Source: Anaerolineae bacterium (lineage in GTDB: Bacteria; Chloroflexota; Anaerolineae; Anaerolineales; Villigracilaceae). From it: a stretch of DNA of 64,000 nt. The notes beneath the pieces were generated by a model. That model did not search any database. It worked only from the letters and a program-made list of their open reading frames with translations, and had not been told where the DNA came from. The DNA lies in NCBI GenBank assembly GCA_030123675.1, contig JASJYH010000005.1, positions 1 through 64,000 on the forward strand, read 5' to 3'. Shown piece after piece: positions 19,699 through 28,961 of this stretch. A program made the position numbers and the translations under genes. The stretch's first letter is position 1; every line of letters starts with the position of its first letter.

Positions 19699-20730
19699 AT
19701 GTCCCGATCACGTGGAAGTTTTTTGGATGCTCTGCTGAACTTTATTGCCGCCTTGTTTGGCAGAAAAAAGCCCATAGTCTCTCAGCCGCCTCAAGCTCCA
19801 GCTAATGACCCAAATGCACCGGCCCAGGTTGTTGTTAGTAAAGTGTTATTGTTGGTCTATGACCCAATAATGAATGATGCTACCGGTCAAACACTTTCCG
19901 ACCAGCAAAACTGGCTAAACACCGATGCACTAGTGACCAATTTTGTGGCTGACATTTTGTACAACAGTCACAACATGGCCCGCTATAAGATAGTAGAGCG
20001 GATTGATGTGAATGAGTTCCCTGCCAAGGTAGATGGATTCCGGTATACGCCCTTAACCTATATGGATGTATTACACAAGGTTGCCTCCCCCTATAAACCG
20101 AGTGAGGTGGATTACTATGCGATCATAAAACAATTTAACTTACTCGAGCGGATTGCTAAGGCTGAACTAGACGAAGTCTGGATTTTTAGTTTCCCGCATG
20201 CCGGGATTTTCGAGTCGATTATAGCAGGCCCGGGAGCATATTGGTGCAATGCTCCACCATTAAAAAAGACAGAAGAAGCCCAGCGACGATTTGTCATTAT
20301 GGGATATTCGTTTGAACGGGGAGTAGGCGAGATGTTGGAATCATTTGGTCACCGGACCGAGTCTATCCTCGAGCAAACCTTTAAACGAATAAGGGGTGAT
20401 GCTAATCTTTGGCGGCGCTTTATCCGTAACGAAAAAAACGCGCCGGGTAAGGCAGCCCTGGGAAATATTCACTTCGCTCCGAATAGTGAGCGTGATTATG
20501 ATTGGAGTAATCCAAGAACTGTCAGGAGCGAGTGTTACGATTGGTTGCAAAATTTCCCTGAATTTAAAGGGGATATACGTAATGTGAATGCCAGTGAGTG
20601 GGGCAATGGCGATATTCGTACCCACCACCTATGGTGGCTTAATCACATCCCACATGTGGCTGGTCGCCGAAACGGAATTCTCAACAACTGGTGGCAATAT
20701 ATTATCAATCCCCAAAATGTTCGTTTGTAA
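19699..20730 (+). CDS. Hypothetical protein, 343 aa
   Basis: RBS aggagg, 13 nt downstream of previous CDS; VSKVLLLVYDPIMNDATGQTLSDQQNW. Confidence 0.7.
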   Translation: MSRSRGSFLDALLNFIAALFGRKKPIVSQPPQAPANDPNAPAQVVVSKVLLLVYDPIMNDATGQTLSDQQNWLNTDALVTNFVADILYNSHNMARYKIVERIDVNEFPAKVDGFRYTPLTYMDVLHKVASPYKPSEVDYYAIIKQFNLLERIAKAELDEVWIFSFPHAGIFESIIAGPGAYWCNAPPLKKTEEAQRRFVIMGYSFERGVGEMLESFGHRTESILEQTFKRIRGDANLWRRFIRNEKNAPGKAALGNIHFAPNSERDYDWSNPRTVRSECYDWLQNFPEFKGDIRNVNASEWGNGDIRTHHLWWLNHIPHVAGRRNGILNNWWQYIINPQNVRL

Positions 20731-20763
20731 TTTGCCTTATGGTTTAACCGACTAAGCTCTGGC

Positions 20764-21588
20764 TTACGTAGCCTTCTTATTATTTTCACGTGTATATTGT
20801 GTGCGCAGTTTTACCGGCTTAGCCTGTAAATCTTTACGCACACGCAGATTCAACATTTCCACAAAAACAGAAAAGCCCATTGCAAAGTAGATGTAGCCCT
20901 TAGGGATATGTTGACCCAAACCTTCAACAATTAGTGTAAATCCAATCAAGAGCAAGAAACTTAATGCCAGGATCTTGATCGTTGGATGACCCTCCACAAA
21001 ATCGCCAATTGGCTTGGCGGCCCAAATCATTCCAACCGCTGCCACAAGAACCGCGGCGACCATGATGCTAACTTCATCCACCATACCCACGGCTGTAATA
21101 ACGGAATCCAGCGAAAAGACAATGTCCAGCAACAAGATCTGGATGATCACATTGGTAAAATTGCCAACCACTTTATTCGAGCGCTGGCCCTCCGCGCCTT
21201 CCAAATTGTGGTGAATTTCAAGAGTAGCTTTTCCCAGCAAAAATAATCCCCCTACCAGCAGGATCAGATCACGGCCTGAGAGGTTCAGCGAGAATATGCT
21301 GATTAGCGGATCTGTCAGACCAATCACCCATGTTATGGATAGTAGCAGCAAAACGCGGGTGATGACTGCCAGAGAAATGCCGGTCGTGCGTGCTCGTTGT
21401 TGTTGTGATGCAGGCAGTTTCCCTGCCATGATTGAAATAAAGATGACGTTATCCACACCCAGAACAAGCTCAAGCGTTACCAGCGTGAGGAATGCGATCC
21501 AGGCTTCAGGTTGAGTGATCCAATCCATATAAAATGCTCCTTGTCGAAAAGGGAGTATATAACAACTCAAAAAAGGCTGCAAGTCCAA
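20764..21588 (-). CDS. TerC family integral membrane protein
   Basis: LTLVTLELVLGVDNVIFISIMAGKLP, LLDIVFSLDSVITAVGMVDE; likely start at the internal ATG near 21528. Confidence 0.94.
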   Translation of the reverse strand: MDLQPFLSCYILPFRQGAFYMDWITQPEAWIAFLTLVTLELVLGVDNVIFISIMAGKLPASQQQRARTTGISLAVITRVLLLLSITWVIGLTDPLISIFSLNLSGRDLILLVGGLFLLGKATLEIHHNLEGAEGQRSNKVVGNFTNVIIQILLLDIVFSLDSVITAVGMVDEVSIMVAAVLVAAVGMIWAAKPIGDFVEGHPTIKILALSFLLLIGFTLIVEGLGQHIPKGYIYFAMGFSVFVEMLNLRVRKDLQAKPVKLRTQYTRENNKKAT

Positions 21589-21634
21589 CCATTAATATTT
21601 CAAACGTAACGCAGTTAAGTTACCTTAGGGAGCT

Positions 21635-22405
21635 CTAAAAATAAAGGTGCTTGACCGTCAGGCTGTTATTTATCAACTCTTTGAGTGCATCGATGCCGAT
21701 CTCCAAATGGGTTTCAAGATACTTATGCGTTACCTTTTTATCACTCTCAGCGGTTTTTATCCCCTCTGGAACCATCGGTTGATCTGAGACCAGCAATAAT
21801 GCGCCCGTTGGGATCTCATTGAAGAACCCCGTACTAAATAATGTGGCGGTTTCCATATCGATCGCCATCGCGCGGATCTTGCGCAGATATTTTTTAAATT
21901 CCGCATCATGTTCCCAGACTCGTCGATTGGTTGTGTAAACAGTACCTGTCCAGTAGTCCAGATCGTGATTGCGGATGGTTGTCGAGATAGCTTTTTGCAG
22001 GTTGAAAGCTGGCAATGCAGGCACTTCGGGGGGAAAATAATCATTAGAGGTGCCTTCGCCCCGAATTCCCGCAATCGGCAGAATTAGATCGCCGATTTTA
22101 TTTTTCTTTTTCAATCCGCCGCATTTTCCCAAAAACAAACAAGCTTTGGGTTGTATCGCGCTTAACAAATCCATGACTGTGGCCGCGTTGGCGCTGCCCA
22201 TTCCGAAATTGATCAGTGTGATGCCTTCAGCAGTAGCATTGGGCATTGGTTTCTCCTGCCCGTGAATAGGCACGTTGTACCGCTCTGCAAACATTTGCAG
22301 ATATTCTTCAAAATTGACAAGCAATATATATTCACCAAAGTCATCCAGGTCAGTATCTGAATAGCGTGGTAGCCAATTGGTAACGATTTCATTTTTTGAT
22401 TTCAT
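21635..22405 (-). CDS. amn: AMP nucleosidase
   Basis: NFGMGSANAATVMDLL, CLFLGKCGGLKKKNKIGDLILPIAGIRGEGTSNDY, AIDMETATLFSTGF. Confidence 0.93.
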   Translation of the reverse strand: MKSKNEIVTNWLPRYSDTDLDDFGEYILLVNFEEYLQMFAERYNVPIHGQEKPMPNATAEGITLINFGMGSANAATVMDLLSAIQPKACLFLGKCGGLKKKNKIGDLILPIAGIRGEGTSNDYFPPEVPALPAFNLQKAISTTIRNHDLDYWTGTVYTTNRRVWEHDAEFKKYLRKIRAMAIDMETATLFSTGFFNEIPTGALLLVSDQPMVPEGIKTAESDKKVTHKYLETHLEIGIDALKELINNSLTVKHLYF

Positions 22406-22575
22406 CGTTTCTCCTTATTTTCACTTTACAACAAAACCAATCTTTCTATTTCTATCTTACTCTAATCCATATTAAACCTCCACAATGTCTGTCGCGACTA
22501 TCCATAATTCCTCCACAAACTGTTGTTATCTTAGGTCTTAGAACCAAACAACAATCTTATCTACAGGAGGTAGAA

Positions 22576-22995
22576 ATGTATAACAGAGGTTCATTTGTTT
22601 TTCGGCTAGTCAGTGGTTTGTTATTGATTGGACTGCTAGTTGGCGGAGGGGCGTTGGCGTATCGTGCTGGCGTTACTCAGGGAATTGCCCAGGCGCCTGA
22701 AGTTGCTGAAGCACTCTCAAGTAGTGCAGATAGTGGGCAATCCCTGACCTTTCCTGGTTACGGATATGGGTACAGAACGTATCATCACTTTGGGTTCTTT
22801 CATTTTGGAGGCATCTTCGGATTTATCCTGATAACCTTCCTGTTCATTGGCCTGATGAAGATGCTATTCTTCCGCCCATGGGCCTGGCACCATGCTGGTA
22901 AGCACGGTCATGGTCACTGGATGGGACATTGGGGACCGCCCTGGGATAAGGATGGAACCGAAGACGACGCTGAGGCGGATGTCAAAAAGTCCTAA
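22576..22995 (+). CDS. Small membrane protein with His/Gly/Tyr-rich segments
   Basis: ATG 22576 after caggaggt; YGYGYRTYHHFGFFHFGG and WHHAGKHGHGHWMGHWGPPW; precedes a two-component system. Confidence 0.75.
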   Translation: MYNRGSFVFRLVSGLLLIGLLVGGGALAYRAGVTQGIAQAPEVAEALSSSADSGQSLTFPGYGYGYRTYHHFGFFHFGGIFGFILITFLFIGLMKMLFFRPWAWHHAGKHGHGHWMGHWGPPWDKDGTEDDAEADVKKS

Positions 22996-23084
22996 ACCCA
23001 ATATCTATTTTTACACATATGCCCTGGCGTGAGTCGGGGCATATGTGGATTCGCTTGGTTAAATATCTTTGGTAAACTTCAAAT

Positions 23085-23774
23085 ATGCAATCTCTGATTC
23101 TTGTCGTTGATGATGAACCCAAAATCGTGCGCCTAGCGCGTGATTACCTTGAAAAGAATGGCTTCCGGGTGGTCACTGCTGGAGATGGGCAGACCGCACT
23201 GGGCCTGGCTCGCAGTCAACGGCCTGACTTGATCGTGCTAGATTTGCTCATGCCCGGCATGGATGGACGCGAAGTCTGCCGAATCTTGCGGGCAGAAAGT
23301 GACGTGCCCATCATTATCTTAACGGCATTATCTGAAGAAAGCGATCAGATTGCCGGTCTGGAAATTGGCGCAGACGATTATATAAATAAACCCTTTTCGC
23401 CACGCGCCCTTGTTGCTCGTGTGCGCGCATTGTTACGCCGTTCGCAAGGTGGCATCATAAGCCCAGCGGTCATTCGTGTGGGAGAATTGGAAATTGATAC
23501 CCAGGCTTACTCCGTCACATTTAATGGCGATCCCTTGCGATTGACCCGCTCAGAATTTGAGTTACTAGCCCTTTTGGCGCGCCACCCAGGTCGCACATTG
23601 ACTCGTCAGCAATTGATAGAAGATCTTTATGGGGAAGCAGCTTCAGGCGTGGATCGAAGCGTCGATTCTCATGTCAAAAATCTACGCCGAAAGCTTGAAT
23701 CTGGCACTAAGGTTCGCTATATTGAAACTGTCTATGGTGTGGGTTACCGCTTTGTCGAACCTATAAACTCATGA
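23085..23774 (+). CDS. OmpR/PhoB-family response regulator
   Basis: ILVVDDEPKIVRLARDYLEKNG, DLLMPGMDG, DDYINKPFSPRALVARV, VKNLRRKLE...VYGVGYRF. Confidence 0.97.
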   Translation: MQSLILVVDDEPKIVRLARDYLEKNGFRVVTAGDGQTALGLARSQRPDLIVLDLLMPGMDGREVCRILRAESDVPIIILTALSEESDQIAGLEIGADDYINKPFSPRALVARVRALLRRSQGGIISPAVIRVGELEIDTQAYSVTFNGDPLRLTRSEFELLALLARHPGRTLTRQQLIEDLYGEAASGVDRSVDSHVKNLRRKLESGTKVRYIETVYGVGYRFVEPINS

Positions 23775-24889
23775 AGAATCACAAATGGAAAAATCACGAC
23801 CATCATGATTGGCATAATCATACGGGTCATTTCAAACCACCCTGGAAACGCAATCGTCGCTTCATGTTCTGGCGTTTCGGAGCCATCTTTGGGAGCATCA
23901 TACTGTTCTTTCTGGTTGCCCTTGGAATTATTATTTATCTCAGTTTTGGTCACGGGCATCCAGAATTTTTCACTGGCAGCCTTTTGATTGCTATTTGTGC
24001 GGTCCCTTTCATCTTTATGCTGGTGGCCTCAACCTTGGGCGGCCTAGCCTTTCGTCGTATTGGGCGACCTTTCGCCGACATTATGTCTGCCACCGACGCC
24101 ATTGCCCAAGGGGACCTTAGTGTGCGCGTGCAAGAGAAAACCCCTGGCGGGCTAGGAAATCTGGCGCGTCGATTCAACAACATGGTGGCTGAACTGGAAC
24201 GCGCCGAAATTCAGCGCCGCAACCTGACAGCCGATATTGCGCATGAGTTGCGGACCCCACTGCACATTATTCAAGGCAACTTGGAAGGCATTCTGGACGG
24301 AGTTTACGAGCCGACACCCGAAAACATCACCACTTCACTGGATGAGACGCGCACCCTGGCTCGCCTTGTGGACGATTTACAAACCCTCTCGCTGGCCGAA
24401 ACAGGGGAACTGCCGCTTCATCCCACCCGATTCGTGCTAGCCGACCTATTAGCGGATGTCGCCGCTAGTTTTGATTCCCGTGCCACAACCCAAAAAGTGG
24501 ACCTGCATGTGGATGCCCCTGACCGCAGCTTGGAGATCGAAGCTGATTATGATCGCTTAATCCAAGTGTTATCCAACCTGCTAACAAATGCTTTGCACTA
24601 CACCCCTGAAAATGGAAAGGTTACTCTATTTGCCGAATCTTCACCAGAAAATGGCGCACGCATAACTGTCAGAGATACCGGTACAGGCATACCCGCCGAA
24701 GACCTGCCCTACATCTTTGATCGCTTCTGGCGCGGCGACAAATCTCGGGCGCGGAAGGAAAGCGCGGGCAGCGGGTTGGGACTGGCGATTGCCAAGCAGC
24801 TTGTGCTGGCTCATGGTGGCATACTTACAGCAGAAAGCCAACCCGATCAGGGCACAACAATATTTATAGACTTACCTATTTCCAAATAA
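23771..24889 (+). CDS. Sensor histidine kinase (HAMP/HisKA/HATPase)
   Basis: 4-nt overlap with regulator; TADIAHELRTPLHIIQGNLEG, LTNALHYTPENG, GSGLGLAIAKQLV; His-rich cytoplasmic N-terminus. Confidence 0.96.
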   Translation: MKNHKWKNHDHHDWHNHTGHFKPPWKRNRRFMFWRFGAIFGSIILFFLVALGIIIYLSFGHGHPEFFTGSLLIAICAVPFIFMLVASTLGGLAFRRIGRPFADIMSATDAIAQGDLSVRVQEKTPGGLGNLARRFNNMVAELERAEIQRRNLTADIAHELRTPLHIIQGNLEGILDGVYEPTPENITTSLDETRTLARLVDDLQTLSLAETGELPLHPTRFVLADLLADVAASFDSRATTQKVDLHVDAPDRSLEIEADYDRLIQVLSNLLTNALHYTPENGKVTLFAESSPENGARITVRDTGTGIPAEDLPYIFDRFWRGDKSRARKESAGSGLGLAIAKQLVLAHGGILTAESQPDQGTTIFIDLPISK

Positions 24890-25004
24890 AGGGATCACAA
24901 GGCCAATCGGTCTATTGCCAACTGCTGAGAATCCGGTAAAATGGTTGTGCTTCAACTAGTTGCAGCGCTTTCTCAATAGCGGTTGTACTTATAAAGGAGG
25001 TCGT

Positions 25005-25760
25005 ATGAAAGTACGCAGCCTATCATTTATTTTGGTAATTGCTTTGTTCGTTTCGTCTTGTAACCTACCGTCTGACACGCCAGGTTCAGATCCAACGCCC
25101 ACACTCGGGGCGGAGCCTGTCTTGCCGGAAGACACTCCGATCCCATCAGAGACGCCACTCCCCACGGATACGCCCCCGCCCACACTGACTAGCACTCCCA
25201 CCGTCCCGATCGCTTGGCCCAAGGGTGCGGGAGTTAATTGTCGCTTAGGTCCGGGAATTGCATGGATAGAGGAGGGCGCACTGCTTGTGGATCAGAAGGC
25301 CACGATTGTGGGCATAAATGCCGATAGAACTTGGTATTATATTAAGGAAGTAAACAACCCTGGTTTGCAATGCTGGGTGGCTGCTAGCGTGACCGAGACA
25401 GCCGGTAATCTGGAGAACTTGCCAATCGTTCCCAACCCCACCGCCTCGGTGATAAAAGTAACGATCGAAAAACCAGACGATGTCAACATAGGTGGTTGTG
25501 TTGGCCCAGTCCAGGCCATAAAACTCAAGGGTACTGTCGAGGTAAACGGACCGATGGATGTAGAAGCAAATTTCTCGTCCGAGCAGGACGGCGCCTTGCC
25601 ATCTTTTACAATAAACTTTGACAGCTTTGGCTCCAAAAGCGTTTCAGACGACGGCTATACGCCTACATTGATCATGGGTACCTTTACCTACTGGGTGCGC
25701 CTGGTGGTTACCAGCCCGAACAATAAACAAGCTGAAAAAACTTTCGAGGTTACATGTTAG
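25005..25760 (+). CDS. Lipoprotein with SH3-like domain
   Basis: FVSSCNLPSDTPG lipobox, T/P-rich linker, GVNCRLGPGIAWIEEGALLVDQKATIVGIN. Confidence 0.8.
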   Translation: MKVRSLSFILVIALFVSSCNLPSDTPGSDPTPTLGAEPVLPEDTPIPSETPLPTDTPPPTLTSTPTVPIAWPKGAGVNCRLGPGIAWIEEGALLVDQKATIVGINADRTWYYIKEVNNPGLQCWVAASVTETAGNLENLPIVPNPTASVIKVTIEKPDDVNIGGCVGPVQAIKLKGTVEVNGPMDVEANFSSEQDGALPSFTINFDSFGSKSVSDDGYTPTLIMGTFTYWVRLVVTSPNNKQAEKTFEVTC

Positions 25761-25783
25761 GGTAGACAGCATCGACAGGGACC

Positions 25784-25819
25784 TGAACACCAAGAGCGGC
25801 TCGTTTGAGAGTCGCTCTT
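25784..25819. repeat. Hairpin direct repeat copy 1 (also likely terminator)
   Basis: tgaacaccaagagcggctcgtttgagagtcgctctt followed by T-run. Confidence 0.85.
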
Positions 25820-25915
25820 TTTTCATCGCTGTCAGTAATACAGGTAGGTAAGAAAGAACCACTAGTACTATTCCATGGTGCTTGACGTCTAGCGTTTCGC
25901 GCCATACAATACGTT

Positions 25916-26197
25916 GTGATCAAAACATTCAAAGATGACGAGACACGGAAGATTTACCAACGTGAGCGCTCGCGTAAACTTCCTCCAGAAATCCAACAAG
26001 TTGCACTTCGGAAACTGCGCATGATCAACAATGCAATCACTCTCAACGATTTGAGAATCCCACCTGCAAATCGCCTCGAAAAACTAAGTGGTGACCGCGC
26101 AGGACAACACAGTATCCGTATTAACAATCAATGGCGCATATGTTTTGAATGGCGTAACAGTGACGCGTTTTACATTGAGATTACTGACTATCATTAA
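25916..26197 (+). CDS. higB: RelE/HigB-family toxin
   Basis: MIKTFKDDETRKIYQRERSRKLPPEIQQVALRKLRMINNA...SIRINNQWRICFEW. Confidence 0.94.
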   Translation: MIKTFKDDETRKIYQRERSRKLPPEIQQVALRKLRMINNAITLNDLRIPPANRLEKLSGDRAGQHSIRINNQWRICFEWRNSDAFYIEITDYH

Positions 26198-26208
26198 AAG
26201 GAGCGAAA

Positions 26209-26511
26209 ATGGTTGAAAAACTCTCCCCCATTCATCCAGGCGAAGTATTACTAGAAGAATTCATCAAACCGATGAATTTGAGCCAAAATCGCGTGGCAAT
26301 TGAGATCGGAGTAGATGTGCGCCGCATAAATGCTATCGTGCTTGGGAAGCGCAGTGTGACCGCTGATACAGCTCTGCGCCTAGCGCGCTTCTTTGGCAAC
26401 TCGCCCCAGTTCTGGCTGGGACTACAATCCCAATATGATCTTGACGTTGCCGCCGATGCGCTTGGCGAACGCCTGGAGCGTGAAGTTCGCCCAAGGGCAT
26501 CCGCAGCTTGA
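26209..26511 (+). CDS. higA: HigA-family antitoxin (HTH)
   Basis: IHPGEVLLEEFIKPMNLSQNRVAIEIGVDVRRINAIVLGKRSVTADTALRLARFFGNSPQFWLGLQSQYDL. Confidence 0.97.
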   Translation: MVEKLSPIHPGEVLLEEFIKPMNLSQNRVAIEIGVDVRRINAIVLGKRSVTADTALRLARFFGNSPQFWLGLQSQYDLDVAADALGERLEREVRPRASAA

Positions 26512-26544
26512 ACACCAAGAGCGACTCGTTTGAGAGTCGCTCTT
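26509..26544. repeat. Hairpin direct repeat copy 2, begins at higA stop codon
   Basis: tgaacaccaagagcgactcgtttgagagtcgctctt; 35/36 identical to copy 1; 11-bp perfect stem. Confidence 0.9.
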
Positions 26545-26650
26545 CATTCAATCCAATGGGAATATGGCAGGAACATGCGCATAGCTTATATTGCATGTAT
26601 TAGATAAGTAAAAGATTCTCTCAACATCGGCCAGAGCTTAAGGATTCCTT

Positions 26651-28087
26651 ATGAACCGAAGAGAATTTCTCAAATTGCTCATCTTACTGGGAGGCACAGT
26701 GGCTGTGAGTCGTTGCGATTCTCTAGAAAAAGGAGATGGGCCAATTATCGAAGTTAATGGAGGCGAAGGGCCAATTTTCGAAAATGGCGGAGGCGATAGA
26801 CCAATGATCGTAGTGGGTGCAGGCATCGCGGGACTCAGCGCGGCACAGGCCCTTCACAAACAGGGTTCCAAAGTGATTGTCCTTGAAGCGCGCTCCCGCT
26901 TGGGGGGCCGAGTTCATACCAGCCGGGAATGGACGGATGTGCCCCTCGATTTAGGAGCCTCCTGGATTCACGGTGTAAAAGGCAATCCAATTTCTCGCTT
27001 GGCAAAAGATAACGAAATAATAACTGTCGAAACAGATTACGATAATACCTGGGTTTACAACACCGATGGAAGCGATTTGGCCGAGGGGGAATATGACATC
27101 CTTGAAAAATATTCCACTCTCTTTTGGAGATATCTCCGCAAGGCATCCAATGAGTTCGATGAAGATGTACCCATACAAACTGTTGTAGATACGCTACTTA
27201 CAAAAGAAAATTTCTCAGAGGCGGAAAAACAGACAATTTTATATCTGCTCAACAGGTTCATCGAACATGAGTATGCCGCAGATATTAACGAGTTATCGGC
27301 CTTCGCATTTGACGAAGGGGGTGCATTTAGGGGAGAAGATGTTGTATTTCCGGATGGCTACGATCAGGTTGTAAACATCCTAGCCAAGGGACTTGATATC
27401 CGCCTCAATCAATTTGTTCGTCAGGTGGAGTATGGCCAAGCAGGAGTGACGGTCACCACCGAGCAAGCGAGATTTGAAGGTGAGCGAGCCATCATCACGC
27501 TGCCGCTGGGTGTATTACGGGCCGGAAGCGTACAATTTTCACCAGCCCTCCCTACACAAAAACGATATGCGATTCAAGCCTTGCGCATGGGTTTATTAGG
27601 TAAAGTTTATCTGCGCTTCCCACACATATTCTGGCCGAAAGAACCCGAATTTATAGGATATATCAGTGCGACCAAGGGCCACTGGTCTGAGTGGATGAAT
27701 ATTGCCTATTACACAGATGCCCCAATTCTTCTCGGATTCAATGCTGCCAGCTTTGCACGCGAAACCGAGACCTGGGGTGACCAGCAAATTGTAGCTAGTG
27801 CCATGGAGACACTGCGGACCATGTTTGGCACAAATATTCCTAAGCCGGATTCTTGGCAAATTACGCGTTGGGCCTCCGACCCTTATGCTCTGGGAGCATA
27901 TTCGTATTTGCCTCCCGGCACCTCTGGCGAGACTCTGAAGGCTTTGGCCGCACCAGTCGCATCCCGCTTATATTTCGCAGGGGAAGCCACTTCAAGTGAT
28001 TATCAAGCCACTGTCCACGGGGCTTATTTATCGGGAATACGGGCTGCAAGAGAATTAATAGCAGAGCAATCAGTTGACAGATTCTAG
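26651..28087 (+). CDS. Flavin monoamine oxidase-like FAD-dependent amine oxidase, exported
   Basis: MNRREFLKLLILLGGTVAVSRC signal; VVGAGIAGLSAAQALHKQGSKVIVLEARSRLGGR; LYFAGEATSSDYQATVHGAYLSGIRAA. Confidence 0.94.
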   Translation: MNRREFLKLLILLGGTVAVSRCDSLEKGDGPIIEVNGGEGPIFENGGGDRPMIVVGAGIAGLSAAQALHKQGSKVIVLEARSRLGGRVHTSREWTDVPLDLGASWIHGVKGNPISRLAKDNEIITVETDYDNTWVYNTDGSDLAEGEYDILEKYSTLFWRYLRKASNEFDEDVPIQTVVDTLLTKENFSEAEKQTILYLLNRFIEHEYAADINELSAFAFDEGGAFRGEDVVFPDGYDQVVNILAKGLDIRLNQFVRQVEYGQAGVTVTTEQARFEGERAIITLPLGVLRAGSVQFSPALPTQKRYAIQALRMGLLGKVYLRFPHIFWPKEPEFIGYISATKGHWSEWMNIAYYTDAPILLGFNAASFARETETWGDQQIVASAMETLRTMFGTNIPKPDSWQITRWASDPYALGAYSYLPPGTSGETLKALAAPVASRLYFAGEATSSDYQATVHGAYLSGIRAARELIAEQSVDRF

Positions 28088-28095
28088 AGATATTC

Positions 28096-28125
28096 GAAAA
28101 CGACTGATTTGAGAGTCGCTCTCTA
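28096..28125. repeat. Hairpin repeat copy 3 (diverged)
   Basis: gaaaacgactgatttgagagtcgctctct. Confidence 0.6.
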
Positions 28126-28255
28126 TTCTCCATCGTATTCATGTTTAATGGTTCAATATATGTCTCGTTAGTCCACTTGATCATGAGTATAATTCGCGAA
28201 AAATCAGGAGCCGCCAGTCATCGTTAAGAAACATGATATTAAAATCGACGAGCTT

Positions 28256-28621
28256 TTGCGCTCATACCCTGCCCCGATCCGCAAAATGGTGGACAGATTA
28301 AGGAAGATTGTCTTCGAGATCAGTCCAGATGCTAGCGAGAAGGCCAATATGGGATGGCGGAGCATTAGCTTTCAAGATCCCAAAATGGGTTACTTTTGCG
28401 GAATCTTTCCGTTTGAGGACCGCGTTGAGCTTATATTCGAGTTTGGGGTTCTCCTGCCAGATCCCGAAGGAATCTTGCAGGGAAACGCGAGACAGGTTCG
28501 ATACCTGAGATTCCACGAGCCTAGGGAAATTCGTGTCGGAATAACCGAGAACTTCCTTAAGGCAGCCCTTGATTTGCCGCCTCAGCACTCGTTTAGACGT
28601 GGCTTGACCCAATCGCTGTAA
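28256..28621 (+). CDS. DUF1801-like protein; start codon uncertain
   Basis: KMVDRLRKIVFEISPDASEKANMGWRSISFQDPKMGYFCGIFPFEDRVELIFEFG; frame open further upstream, no ATG. Confidence 0.75.
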   Translation: MRSYPAPIRKMVDRLRKIVFEISPDASEKANMGWRSISFQDPKMGYFCGIFPFEDRVELIFEFGVLLPDPEGILQGNARQVRYLRFHEPREIRVGITENFLKAALDLPPQHSFRRGLTQSL

Positions 28622-28637
28622 TCCCGAGAATATGCGG

Positions 28638-28669
28638 TACCAACAGCGATTCGTTTGAGAGTTGCTCTC
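28638..28669. repeat. Hairpin repeat copy 4 (diverged)
   Basis: ggtaccaacagcgattcgtttgagagttgctctc. Confidence 0.6.
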
Positions 28670-28961
28670 ATCAATATTGATACAGTTGTGTTGCTCCGAC
28701 CTTCTGGTCTAGTCTCGTTTCTCGACCCTGTTTTTTCTCTACTCCCATCGAAAATGACTTGATTTCAGATCGCTTTCTGAAGTAGTCTTTGAATATTCCA
28801 CTGTTGCACTTGGTAGTAAAATCCAACACATAGAACATAATTAAATATATTAACTAATATATTCGACACAAATTCTCCGAAACCCTCGGTGATTGTGTTC
28901 CACGCATAATTTGGTTTTGTAGCCTGGAAGATTGCGCTCAACGAACTTGTTTGCTTGAATC

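Noticed and set aside
25784-28779. Integron-like attC cassette array
   Set aside because: No recognisable GTTRRRY/RYYYAAC core sites and no integrase; the repeats are equally compatible with recycled terminators.
25784-28779. CRISPR array
   Set aside because: Copies are separated by whole genes, not by short uniform spacers; no cas genes.
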